Source: Lachnospiraceae bacterium 3-1
GTDB taxonomy: Bacteria; Bacillota; Clostridia; Lachnospirales; Lachnospiraceae
Length of the DNA: 64,000 nt
Direction of reading: 5' to 3'
NCBI GenBank assembly: GCA_000403255.2
Contig: KE159571.1
Location: 530,111 to 594,110 of the forward strand
The notes below the pieces were generated by a model. That model saw nothing but the letters and a program-made list of their open reading frames with translations, ran no database searches and was not told the DNA's origin. Both the position numbers and the translations under genes were made by a program. Shown here one piece after another: positions 26,864 through 35,164 of the stretch (the first letter of the stretch is position 1; each line of letters opens with the position of its first letter).

Positions 26864-28156
26864 TTAAATAAGATTCAAAAGAATTCTTGTTATAAACATT
26901 CCGTTCTGAACGGAAAAATCTGTTTCACCTTCATAGCAGGAAACTGCTTTCATAATACTGATCACACCCATGCCGCCGCCTTTATCCGACTGCGGCAGTC
27001 CTTTATGGAAAACCACCTCTTTGCTGCTTGTATTCTGGCACTGGATAATCACCTTGTTTCCTTTCTGTGAAATATAAATGTCTATCTCCTGGTGCGGCTG
27101 CCCGGAACCAATACACCCATGAATCGCATTTTCAAACATGTTTGCCAGAATAGCAATCCAGTCAACATCCCGGATCGGCAGACTTTCTCCCAGCCTTACA
27201 TTCATAGTAACTTGAATATTCTGTCTACGGGCTTTTTTCGCATATGCCAACAAGATACTGTTTACCGCCAGATTCTTACTGATATCCTTTACTCTCCATT
27301 TTTCCACATCCTCATCATACTGGGTAAGATACGCAAGAAGCTGATCATACTCCTTTTTTTGAACATATTCCCGAATCAAAAGGGTATGGTGGCGCACATC
27401 ATGGCGAATTCTCGCTGCCTCTATCTCTGATTCTTTCATAAGATCCATTTGCTGGTGCAAGAGCTGTTCATTTACCTCAAGGAGTTCCTTCTCTGCCTGA
27501 TAATAATGTTCCTGCCCTAAATGGATGTATAGATGAAGAATTGCATACTGGAGCGTTCCTGCCATAAACAGAATCAAAAATGCACGCACCATGTTAAAAA
27601 TAGAAAATCCTTGTAAATTAGGCCAATATGCCATAATTGCGCCCAGCATTATTGACACGAAAAGAGCCACTGCGCTAAATAAATCCATTTCCTGAAGCAA
27701 AAAATCCACACCATTTAAAAATTGCTTTCGAAATTTAAACCAAATAAAAATAAGGATTAGCACGAGACAGACAAAGCGCACAAGAATGTCTATCCATAGA
27801 TTACCTTCAAACCACCAGCGTGCTACATCCACGCCGCAAAAGGTACATACAGAAAATAAATAAAATGTCAATGCCATTTTATACAAAGACAAATACAAAA
27901 CCTCGCTGCTCATTAAGCTACAGAAAATTCCAATGACAGGGAGTACTGACAGCGCAGCCAAGCGGATAAAGCTGTCCTTTTCTACCAGATACCAGACACT
28001 ATAAGTAGTAATCATACAAATACCAAATATAATGTAACACCAAACTGTTGTCTTCATGGAAAACCTTGGTCGGTCAAGCATTAAAAAAATTGACAACATC
28101 AATACTGTGCTAATAACATTACGTAAAAACGCAACCCAAAAAGAACCTCCCAGCAT
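26864..28156 (-). CDS. AgrC-type sensor histidine kinase (GHKL)
   Basis: 430 aa. The start at 28156 has AAAGGAGGAATT; a frame 43 codons longer lacks one. Six or seven hydrophobic helices occupy residues 1-200. The phosphoacceptor region is ARIRHDVRHHTLLIREY (SPOB-like dimerisation helix, His expected in RHDxxHH). The ATPase domain contains LANMFENAIHGC and GGGMGVISIMKAV. This is the AgrC/HPK10 class that senses peptides or small molecules in the membrane. Its partner is the LytTR regulator 153 bases upstream. It is transcribed towards the NRPS. Confidence 0.9.
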   Translation of the reverse strand: MLGGSFWVAFLRNVISTVLMLSIFLMLDRPRFSMKTTVWCYIIFGICMITTYSVWYLVEKDSFIRLAALSVLPVIGIFCSLMSSEVLYLSLYKMALTFYLFSVCTFCGVDVARWWFEGNLWIDILVRFVCLVLILIFIWFKFRKQFLNGVDFLLQEMDLFSAVALFVSIMLGAIMAYWPNLQGFSIFNMVRAFLILFMAGTLQYAILHLYIHLGQEHYYQAEKELLEVNEQLLHQQMDLMKESEIEAARIRHDVRHHTLLIREYVQKKEYDQLLAYLTQYDEDVEKWRVKDISKNLAVNSILLAYAKKARRQNIQVTMNVRLGESLPIRDVDWIAILANMFENAIHGCIGSGQPHQEIDIYISQKGNKVIIQCQNTSSKEVVFHKGLPQSDKGGGMGVISIMKAVSCYEGETDFSVQNGMFITRILLNLI

Positions 28157-28309
28157 TCTTCTAATTCCTCCTTTTGCAGACTGCTTTTCAAATTTATGAT
28201 AACCTTTTATGTATGGGAATTCTACAAAATGGGACGAACCATAAATGTAGAGGGACAAAAAGATTCCCCTGTCCAAATAGAACAAGAGAATCTTTTCTTG
28301 GATTTTATA

Positions 28310-29065
28310 TTATACCTTCCCATCCTGAAAATCAAAATAATAGGCAAAGTAAACTTTTTTAAATTCTGCAGCTTTATTCCGTGGTATGTAAATCGTATAT
28401 CCATCATCCATCAGGATCTTTTCACGTTCCACCAAAACAATATGATCCATATTCAGGATATAAGAGCGTCCGCATCTGCCAAATTGACAAAATGCCTTCA
28501 ATATTTCCCAGAGCTTTCCCGCTGTCATGCGAACCCTGTACTCCCCTTTTGTCAGATAAAGTATCTGGTAATTTTTCTGGGATTCGCAGTATACAATATC
28601 ATTTGGCTGAATTTGCCGAATCCCTCCTGCTACTTTAATCACAATCTGATTTTTCCTGCTTTTTCCAATTTGCCCCATAGCAGAATCCATGGCATGAAAA
28701 AACCTCTTGTCATCTAGGGGTTTCACAAGATACTGCACCGCATCCACCCCATAGGCTTTCAAGGCATATTCCGTTGATGTAGTAAGAAAGACAATCGGTA
28801 TGTCCAAACCCAGCGCACGCACTTCTTCGGCAGCTTCTATACCGTTCTTCCCAGACATAAATATATCCAGTAACAAAATATCCGGCAGGTACCCATTTTC
28901 CCGGATTTTCCATAGAAATGCCTCTGCACTGGAAAATCTTTCCGTTTTATATTCCACCTCCTGTTTTCCGTCCTGATAACTTGCTAGGAAATGTTCAATC
29001 CGGTCAAGCTCCCTCTCATCGTCATCACACAATGCTATTAAGTACAATTTTTTCACATCCTCCAT
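28310..29065 (-). CDS. LytTR response regulator (AgrA class)
   Basis: 251 aa. REC domain residues 1-125 with acidic pair CDDDE, phosphoacceptor in ILLLDIFMSGKNG, and KPL near 110. LytTR DNA-binding domain from about 140 (VIKVAGGIRQIQPNDIVYCES, GRSYILNMDHI). LytTR proteins bind tandem repeats one or two helical turns apart; a matching 21-bp repeat lies just upstream of this gene (29159-29193), suggesting autoregulation. It heads the transcript that continues through the kinase, the acyltransferase, the NRPS and the second MATE. Confidence 0.92.
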   Translation of the reverse strand: MEDVKKLYLIALCDDDERELDRIEHFLASYQDGKQEVEYKTERFSSAEAFLWKIRENGYLPDILLLDIFMSGKNGIEAAEEVRALGLDIPIVFLTTSTEYALKAYGVDAVQYLVKPLDDKRFFHAMDSAMGQIGKSRKNQIVIKVAGGIRQIQPNDIVYCESQKNYQILYLTKGEYRVRMTAGKLWEILKAFCQFGRCGRSYILNMDHIVLVEREKILMDDGYTIYIPRNKAAEFKKVYFAYYFDFQDGKV

Positions 29066-29127
29066 CTTCCTGTCAACACCTGCTAGCTTTTCCTGCTTCG
29101 ACTTTAGATTATTAAAACATATTTTTT

Positions 29128-29193
29128 ATTATATAGATAATTTAATCAAACCATTTATTTAGGCATATTTGGTAGTTTTTTAGGCATATTTGG
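29128..29193 (-). promoter_or_regulatory. LytTR-type tandem operator and promoter of the NRPS transcript
   Basis: A 14-base repeat ttaggcatatttgg occurs at 29159-29172 and 29180-29193, exactly 21 bp apart. On the minus strand it is followed after 25 bases by TATAAT (29133-29128) with a poor -35. The arrangement is the same as at 15483-15548 though the repeat sequence differs. This is expected if each of the two LytTR regulators recognises its own site. Confidence 0.55.
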
Positions 29194-29230
29194 ATGAAAT
29201 CCCATATAAGTCTGCCCTTGAAAATGATAG

Positions 29231-30502
29231 TTACAGATTTAAAACTGCACAGGCAGAGCAGATTCCATGTTCTACTTTATATTCCAGATTTCCGTCGTAT
29301 TTCTGGCAAACGGCAAGAATACTGGAGATACCGATACTTTTGTCTTTGGGCAGGCTGCCAGACAGCTTTAAGTCATCAGAACAGATATTTTCACAGACAA
29401 TCGTTAGCCTGCTATTTTGCATGTGAATATAGACTTCAATATATAATTTGTCTTTTTCTGGCTGCTGGCATCCATGGAGAGCATTTTCAAACAGATTTCC
29501 CAAAAGAGCAATCAGATCTATATCCCGTACAGCCAATTCTGCCTTCACATTGCACTTGACCAAAAAGGCAATTCCATTTTCTTTTGCCTTACCTGCATAG
29601 ACAGAAAGGATACTGTCTATTGTCCTATTAATAGAATACTGCTTTACCGCCGTTTCCGAAACCTCATTGCCATATTCCCTGATATATGCAAGGATAGAGG
29701 AAGTATCGCCAGTTTTTGCATATTCTGCTATTGTTTCCAGATGATACCGTATATCGTGCCGAAGCCTGCGGTGCTTCGCCTCCGCCTTCTGCTGGGCCAC
29801 TAGCCGGACAGAAAGATATTCCACATTCTGACATACTAAAGCAGCCTCCGCATCTTTTTTCATGTAACGGATGTTGCTGAAAACAAGCCAATATACTGCA
29901 TACATAATAACGTTTATCACGGTAAGCGCTGACAGAAACTGCACATCGGACATGATATTTTTTACATTCAAAACACTCATGGAAGCCTGCAGCAGATAGA
30001 ACAACAGAGTAACCAAGGACAGGTTCCACCACCTTCTGCCTTTGTTATCCTCAAGGGAGAGCAGGATTGACTCAGCAAATTTTTTATACAGCGCTAATGC
30101 CGCAAGCAAAAGCACACTGCGCAATATGACTGCCACATAAAATCCCACTGGGGCGGAAATCTTGGGACAAAACAATTTAATCATTATCTTTAAGATATTA
30201 TCCAGAGCAGAAAACAAGCAGAAGTATGTGATGAACAAAAAGCACTTTTTAGCAAAGCAGCTTTGTGAAACAATACATGAAAAAAGAAATGTGCATATAA
30301 CAATCACAATGTATGCAAAAAGCAAAGTCATTCCCATTGCTGCATATCCAGAACCACCAATACTAACAAAACCAGCTACGTATATACTGCTATAAAGGGT
30401 GAATTTCTTTTTGGAGTATTTGTGTTCTGACAGATAGAAAATCACAATAATATGGCACAATGCTGTAATAAGTAATCCTGGAATCTGATACGGTCCATTC
30501 AT
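29231..30502 (-). CDS. AgrC-type sensor histidine kinase (GHKL), second
   Basis: 423 aa. Six or seven hydrophobic helices up to about residue 215, then RRLRHDIRYHLETIAEY (phosphoacceptor helix), and ATPase boxes LLGNLFENALHGC and KSIGISSILAVCQKYDG. It overlaps the end of the preceding regulator gene by 4 bases, so the two are coupled. Same class as the kinase at 26.9 kb but not a close copy. No AgrB or AgrD-like gene lies nearby, so the ligand may be the NRPS product or another small molecule rather than a thiolactone peptide. Confidence 0.9.
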   Translation of the reverse strand: MNGPYQIPGLLITALCHIIVIFYLSEHKYSKKKFTLYSSIYVAGFVSIGGSGYAAMGMTLLFAYIVIVICTFLFSCIVSQSCFAKKCFLFITYFCLFSALDNILKIMIKLFCPKISAPVGFYVAVILRSVLLLAALALYKKFAESILLSLEDNKGRRWWNLSLVTLLFYLLQASMSVLNVKNIMSDVQFLSALTVINVIMYAVYWLVFSNIRYMKKDAEAALVCQNVEYLSVRLVAQQKAEAKHRRLRHDIRYHLETIAEYAKTGDTSSILAYIREYGNEVSETAVKQYSINRTIDSILSVYAGKAKENGIAFLVKCNVKAELAVRDIDLIALLGNLFENALHGCQQPEKDKLYIEVYIHMQNSRLTIVCENICSDDLKLSGSLPKDKSIGISSILAVCQKYDGNLEYKVEHGICSACAVLNL

Positions 30503-31221
30503 TTCATCGCCTCATTTCGACAGAAATTCATATATGCTTTCTGCACTTTCCCACTGCTCCTTCTTGGAATGGGAATATTTGTACCATTATACATTTTCAT
30601 GGTATCAACAGAAATTTTACGCACAAAGGAAAGATTTGCAATATAAGAAGCTCCAACTTGGATAAATTCAGAATATTTCTTTAGTTCCTCAAACATTTGA
30701 AATATTTTTTTACGCATACGTAAAACCTCACCGCTTGAAAGTCTCAACATCAGATAATGTCCCTGGGACTCTATAAAAACTATCTCGCTAATGCGGATGC
30801 GGTACATGCCATCTACGCAGGACAGGGAAATAAAGGCACAATCCATCACTTTTTTTACCGCACGATCCATGGCCATATCAAATTCTGCCTGTGAAAAAGG
30901 TTTGAGCAGATAATGGGTGGCGTTCATTGCAAACGCCGCTACAGCATATTCGTTGCTTATGGTCAGGAAAATAATCCCCATATCTGGACTTTGGGCAAGC
31001 ATTTCCCCTGCAACATCCGTTCCCAGGATTCCTGGCATACAAATGTCCAAAAAGGCAATATCATATCCTTTTCCTTGTTCCACTGCATGTAAGATATCCA
31101 GCGCCGTGCTATATTGATCAATTTCAAAACATAGTTCTGGATGCGCCTCTTTATACACATCCAAGGCTGCTAAGATTTTTTCCAGCTCTTTGGGGATATC
31201 ATCGCATATAGCTATTCTCAT
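30499..31221 (-). CDS. LytTR response regulator, second
   Basis: 240 aa. REC domain: ICDDIPKE, phosphoacceptor in IAFLDICMPGILG, LLKPF near residue 105. LytTR domain from about 140 (ISEIVFIESQGHYLMLRL, QVGASYIANL). The start at 31221 overlaps the PPTase stop by 4 bases (ATGA). A longer frame would add 20 residues inside the PPTase gene and lacks its own ribosome site. Operon order is PPTase, regulator, kinase. Confidence 0.92.
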   Translation of the reverse strand: MRIAICDDIPKELEKILAALDVYKEAHPELCFEIDQYSTALDILHAVEQGKGYDIAFLDICMPGILGTDVAGEMLAQSPDMGIIFLTISNEYAVAAFAMNATHYLLKPFSQAEFDMAMDRAVKKVMDCAFISLSCVDGMYRIRISEIVFIESQGHYLMLRLSSGEVLRMRKKIFQMFEELKKYSEFIQVGASYIANLSFVRKISVDTMKMYNGTNIPIPRRSSGKVQKAYMNFCRNEAMK

Positions 31222-31853
31222 ATCATCACCTTCTTTCCCTTGTTCCAGCACAGTGCCGCATGGTATTCCCCCTCTTTCCAATCCTCTACTCCATACGCCT
31301 CGTTATTATATTGCTGTTCCAGCTGTATATGATTGCCAATCTTTATATAAAATTTATCCATGGGAAGCATTAGCCCGCTTCCAACTGCTTTCATAAAGCT
31401 TTCCTTTATGGTCCAAATGCGGTAAAAGGCTTCTTTCCTCTCCTGCTTTTGATGTTCCATAATAAATCTATATTCAGACTTGCAAAAAAATCGTTCTGCC
31501 AGCTTCAAATCAATGGAATCTATGTATTCAATATCGCATCCGACTTCTACATCTGCAAATACAGCAAGCGCCATTTTTTCTGAATGGGAAACATTAAAGT
31601 GAATATCTGGATAGTCAGGAAAATATGGCTTTCCATACGTCCCTTCTGCAATTCTTACATTTGCTTCACGAAGACCAAAATTTTTCAAACCTTTGTCAAT
31701 CAAAATTCCTGCTCCAAGTGACAGCATCTTGTCCTTTTTCATCCGGTAACTGTCTATCTTTTGCCGGCGTTTCTCCGATAATTTTTCATAAAAACTGAAA
31801 AAAGTCTCCGAGTCCTCCAGTATCTTTGTATTAAGCTTATAAATCTGTTTCAT
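31218..31853 (-). CDS. Sfp-type 4'-phosphopantetheinyl transferase
   Basis: 211 aa. It transfers phosphopantetheine from CoA to the serine of carrier domains, activating the NRPS T domains nearby. Motifs: FNVSHSEKMALAVF, the Mg site GCDIEYID near residue 105, and WTIKESFMKAVG near 150. The start MKQIY at 31853 is preferred: the promoter at 31899-31927 would leave only a few bases before the alternative ATG at 31886. First gene of the PPTase-regulator-kinase operon. Function firm; partner inferred from location. Confidence 0.92.
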   Translation of the reverse strand: MKQIYKLNTKILEDSETFFSFYEKLSEKRRQKIDSYRMKKDKMLSLGAGILIDKGLKNFGLREANVRIAEGTYGKPYFPDYPDIHFNVSHSEKMALAVFADVEVGCDIEYIDSIDLKLAERFFCKSEYRFIMEHQKQERKEAFYRIWTIKESFMKAVGSGLMLPMDKFYIKIGNHIQLEQQYNNEAYGVEDWKEGEYHAALCWNKGKKVMI

Positions 31854-31898
31854 ATATTCTGTGCCGCCTTTACGATTTTGAATCATTCTATCGCCACA

Positions 31899-31927
31899 AA
31901 TCTATCATTTTAATATGGTTTTGTCAA
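31899..31927 (-). promoter_or_regulatory. Promoter of the PPTase operon
   Basis: On the minus strand TTGACA (31927-31922), 17-base spacer, TAGATT (31904-31899). Near-consensus sigma-A promoter placing the transcript start about 40 bases before the PPTase ATG. Confidence 0.7.
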
Positions 31928-31956
31928 ATATAGTCATTTCACTAAGAAAATATTTT

Positions 31957-32081
31957 GTAACAGTTCAGCCCTTTTGGCCCTGAAATAGAGCTTTATTCAG
32001 AGGATTTTCATATTTTTATTCTTACATCGAAGAATCCTTTGAATAAAGCAATGTAGAAAGCCAAAAGGGCTGAACTGTTAC
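31957..32081. repeat. 125-bp near-perfect palindrome between divergent promoters
   Basis: Outer arms of 22 bases pair perfectly (gtaacagttcagcccttttg onward at 31957-31978 with 32060-32081). After an unpaired section, inner arms of about 20 bases (ctttattcagaggattttc, and its partner gaagaatcctttgaataaag) pair with two mismatches. It encodes nothing and lies between the PPTase promoter and the promoter of the c-di-GMP operon. It could be a MITE-like or other dispersed palindromic element, or a two-way transcription barrier. Confidence 0.8.
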
Positions 32082-32118
32082 AATATTTTGGAATCAAAGG
32101 AGAATATAAAATTTTTTG

Positions 32119-32147
32119 TTGAGTTTTGTCTTATTCTAGTGTAGAAT
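32119..32147 (+). promoter_or_regulatory. Promoter of the polysaccharide operon
   Basis: TTGAGT (32119-32124), 17-base spacer, TAGAAT (32142-32147). It leaves a leader of roughly 235 bases before the first gene. Confidence 0.65.
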
Positions 32148-32205
32148 AGCTTGTAAGTAATCAAAAAGGGGCTTGGCAGTAGATGTTATTATGCAATATA
32201 CCAAT

Positions 32206-32323
32206 GACGGACAGAAAGACGGACAGAATGATAGACAGGTATTTGCCTGATTTTTTTTGTTGTTTCAATATTGTTAGAAAAGGGAAGCAGTCATCTATTC
32301 TTGTGGGAAGGGTGATTGCTTCC
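32206..32323 (+). promoter_or_regulatory. 5' leader with tandem 12-mers and two terminator-like hairpins
   Basis: The leader holds gacggacagaaa followed directly by gacggacagaat (from 32206). Next comes CAGG-tatttg-CCTG (32236-32249) with a run of eight T at 32251. A second hairpin, GGAAGCAGTCA (32283-32293) with TGATTGCTTCC (32313-32323), is followed by TTTT. Both resemble intrinsic terminators placed before the first gene, which suggests attenuation. It does not match the c-di-GMP-I riboswitch consensus that I can recall. Confidence 0.45.
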
Positions 32324-32391
32324 TTTTGTGTTTGCAATAAAGGACTAGGAGAAAAAGGATTGTGAGTAAAATAGAAAAGGAATTTAAGAAA

Positions 32392-34059
32392 ATGAAAAAA
32401 CAAAAAATTTTAATTGTTGATGATTCGGAAATGAATCGTGAGCTTTTAATCGATATTTTGGAAGAGCAGTATGATGTTATGGAAGCGGAAAACGGTGTTC
32501 AGGCTGTTGAAATTCTTGCAAAGGATGAAACAGACTTTTGGTTCCTGCTTTTGGATATAATGATGCCTGAAATGGATGGTTTTGATGTATTAAACTATAT
32601 TAATAAACATTATTGGAATGACAGAGTTGTTGTTATGATGATTTCCTCGGATGATTCCCCTGAAAATATAAACCGTGCCTATAGCCTTGGGGCTTTCGAC
32701 TATATTAGCCGTCCCTTTGATCCCATCATTGTTCGCAAGCGTATTGCAAATACTCTGTTTTTATATGCCCGGCAGCATGATTTGGAAAATATGGTAAGAG
32801 AACAATTTTATGAGCAGCAAAAAAACAATAACCTTATGATCTCAATATTGTCTCATATTGTAGAATTCCGTAATGGAGAGAGCGGTATGCATATACAGCA
32901 TGTCAAAACAATTACAGAGCTTTTGCTAAAGCGGCTGGTTCAGATTACAGACAGATATTCACTTTCCGAGGTGGATATTTCTTTGATTAGTGTGGCGTCA
33001 GCGTTACATGATATTGGGAAGATTTCTATCCCGGAGGAAATTTTGAACAAGCCGGGAGGATTGACCAAGGAAGAGTTTGAGATGATGAAAACTCACACGG
33101 TAATCGGTTCCAAAATGCTGTCAGATCTTCCAGTGGAGCAGTTTGATTCACCGATTGTTCATGTTGCTTATGATATATGCCGATGGCACCATGAAAGATA
33201 TGACGGTAAAGGGTATCCAGATGGACGAAAGGGGGAAGAGATTCCCATTGCAGCCCAGGTGGTTGCTTTGGCAGATGTATATGACGCATTAACAAGTGAG
33301 AGATGTTATAAAAAGGCATTTTCACACGAGGAAGCGGTAAGAATGATTTCAGAAGGAAAGTGCGGAGTATTTAATCCTATTTTGTTACAATGTCTGAACG
33401 AAATTTCTAACACATTGAAAAGCTTGTATACCAATACTGGTTGGGGACCAGAGATAGAAAAGGTTTCATGCAGGAAAGATAAGGCGGAGGATACTACCTT
33501 ATTCCATGAGAGGGAACAGAACAAGCCGTCTGGCCAACCGGGGTATATGCAGCTATTATATGTGGATTCCTTAACGTCTGTGTATAACCGCCGTTATTAT
33601 AAGGAGTTCATTCAAGGATCTTCTGACATGGAGGCTATTGCGTTAATCGATGTAGATAATCTAAAGCAGATCAACGATGACTATGGACAGGAAGCAGGTG
33701 ATCTTGTGCTGCAGCGTACCGCCCAGACACTTTTGTCACTGATACGAAGAAATGATCATTTGATCCGCTATGGAGGCGATGAATTTCTCATAGTATTTAG
33801 TAATATGACGAAACACACATTTGAGACAAGGCTGGAGGAAATCAGACAGAGCTTTGAGGGGCTGATTGTGGATGGGCGTCCTGAGCTGCATATTTCGGTA
33901 AACATAGGAGGAGTGTATGGTACAGGGAAACAAGGGGAACTTTTTCATATCGTAGATACTATGCTGGAACATTCAAGATCCACAAAAAAGCAGGTAACCA
34001 TATGTTTTCTTGATGAGAATGAGGATGTGCAGGGGCTATTTAAGAAGAAGGAGATGTGA
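32392..34059 (+). CDS. Response regulator with HD-GYP and GGDEF output (REC-HD-GYP-GGDEF)
   Basis: 555 aa from ATG 32392 (AAAAGGAA upstream); a GTG at 32362 would add 10 residues. REC domain 1-115: LIVDDSEMN, phosphoacceptor LLLDIMMPEMDG; the conserved Lys of KPF is Arg (SRPFDP). HD-GYP phosphodiesterase 140-330: ALHDIGKISIPEEILNKPG, THTVIG, HHERYDGKGYPDG, all intact. GGDEF cyclase 380-550: DSLTSVYNRRYY, ALIDVDNLKQINDDYG, RYGGDEFLIVF, intact. One protein could thus both make and break c-di-GMP under phosphorylation control. It is first in an eight-gene operon and is followed by a free-standing Hpt protein, so it probably sits in a phosphorelay. The membrane kinase is not in the window. Confidence 0.92.
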   Translation: MKKQKILIVDDSEMNRELLIDILEEQYDVMEAENGVQAVEILAKDETDFWFLLLDIMMPEMDGFDVLNYINKHYWNDRVVVMMISSDDSPENINRAYSLGAFDYISRPFDPIIVRKRIANTLFLYARQHDLENMVREQFYEQQKNNNLMISILSHIVEFRNGESGMHIQHVKTITELLLKRLVQITDRYSLSEVDISLISVASALHDIGKISIPEEILNKPGGLTKEEFEMMKTHTVIGSKMLSDLPVEQFDSPIVHVAYDICRWHHERYDGKGYPDGRKGEEIPIAAQVVALADVYDALTSERCYKKAFSHEEAVRMISEGKCGVFNPILLQCLNEISNTLKSLYTNTGWGPEIEKVSCRKDKAEDTTLFHEREQNKPSGQPGYMQLLYVDSLTSVYNRRYYKEFIQGSSDMEAIALIDVDNLKQINDDYGQEAGDLVLQRTAQTLLSLIRRNDHLIRYGGDEFLIVFSNMTKHTFETRLEEIRQSFEGLIVDGRPELHISVNIGGVYGTGKQGELFHIVDTMLEHSRSTKKQVTICFLDENEDVQGLFKKKEM

Positions 34060-34061
34060 AC

Positions 34062-34448
34062 ATGAATTTAAAAGATTGTTATAGCACAGTTGGCGGTGAT
34101 TTTGATGAGGTGATGGGCAGGCTGCGAAAAGAGCAGCTTGTGACAAAATTTTTGTATAAATTTTTGGATGACAAAAACTTTCACTTGTTTGAAGATTCTA
34201 TGAGTAATAAGGATTATGACGAAGCGCTGAGAGCTGTCCATACATTGAAAGGAATTTGCCAAAACCTTGCTTTTACTGGATTATATGTAACCAGCAGCCA
34301 GATCACCAATGCACTAAAGGAAAAGGATTACAATAGAGCAATGGATATGTCCCCACAATTATTCAAAGCTTATCATCAGGTGATTCATGGGATTAAAGAG
34401 TATAAGAACACCATGGACACTTCCACAACTGATGGGGAAATAAGATGA
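34062..34448 (+). CDS. Hpt phosphotransfer protein
   Basis: 128 aa, a single four-helix Hpt domain with the phosphoacceptor His in AVHTLKGICQNLA (near residue 59). ATG 34062 has AAGGAG eight bases upstream; an ATG six bases earlier overlaps the previous stop. It would pass phosphate to or from the REC domain of the previous gene. Stop overlaps the start of the VTC gene by 4 bases, so translation is coupled. Confidence 0.85.
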   Translation: MNLKDCYSTVGGDFDEVMGRLRKEQLVTKFLYKFLDDKNFHLFEDSMSNKDYDEALRAVHTLKGICQNLAFTGLYVTSSQITNALKEKDYNRAMDMSPQLFKAYHQVIHGIKEYKNTMDTSTTDGEIR

Positions 34449-35152
34449 TAAATCAGGTATTAAGAAAAGAAAAAAAGTTTCTTTTGCAGCAGCAGGAATT
34501 TTTCTCCCTGAAGAATCAGATTGGACAGGTTTTGCCAGGAGATTCCCATAACGGGCCCCTGGGCTATCCTGTGAGGTCCTTGTATTTTGATACGATTTAT
34601 GACAAGGATTATTTTGAAAAGCTGGAAGGAGTGGAGCTTCGGAGGAAAATTCGTCTTCGCTGTTATAGTCCTGATAGTGAATTTGCTATGCTGGAGATGA
34701 AGCAAAAGCAAGGGGACTTGCAGTTGAAGCGTTCCCTGAAGGTAGAGCGTGAGGATGCAAAACGGCTTGCAAAGGGAGACTACAGCCCTCTTCTTAAGTA
34801 CAGTGGAGAACGAGGGGATTTTGCACTGGAATGCTACGGCCTTATGAACAGATCCTGTTATCTTCCAAAGACGATTGTGGAATATCAGCGGATGGCATAC
34901 ATTGCGAAAGAAAACAGGATTCGTATTACCTTTGATCAGAATATTGTTTCTACAGAAAGCTCTATGGATTTGTTTTCACCGAAGCTACTTATGAATCCGG
35001 TAATAGACAGAGCTTTCGTGGTTTTGGAGGTAAAGTATAATAACTTTTTGCTTGGATACATACAACAGATCTTAAACGGTGCAGATCGTTTGGAGGTATC
35101 GGTAAGTAAATTTTACCTTGCGAGGCAAAATGCATATCGCACACATTTATGA
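34445..35152 (+). CDS. VTC domain protein (polyphosphate polymerase-like)
   Basis: 235 aa, one complete VTC domain. The tunnel-lining basic and acidic residues are all present in order: KEKKFLL, SLYFDT, RRKIRLRCY, LEMKQKQG, LKRSLKVER, VEYQRMAY, RITFDQN, VLEVKYN. In yeast Vtc4 this fold polymerises phosphate from ATP; bacterial members next to CotH genes are not characterised. No membrane segment. It lies 12 bases before a DUF4956 membrane protein, a very common pairing, so the two may form a complex at the membrane. Confidence 0.88.
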   Translation: MINQVLRKEKKFLLQQQEFFSLKNQIGQVLPGDSHNGPLGYPVRSLYFDTIYDKDYFEKLEGVELRRKIRLRCYSPDSEFAMLEMKQKQGDLQLKRSLKVEREDAKRLAKGDYSPLLKYSGERGDFALECYGLMNRSCYLPKTIVEYQRMAYIAKENRIRITFDQNIVSTESSMDLFSPKLLMNPVIDRAFVVLEVKYNNFLLGYIQQILNGADRLEVSVSKFYLARQNAYRTHL

Positions 35153-35164
35153 GGAAGAGAGAAT

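Noticed and set aside
32148-32361. c-di-GMP-I riboswitch in the operon leader
   Set aside because: The conserved core and tetraloop-receptor pattern I know for this class is not visible; only terminator-like hairpins are seen.
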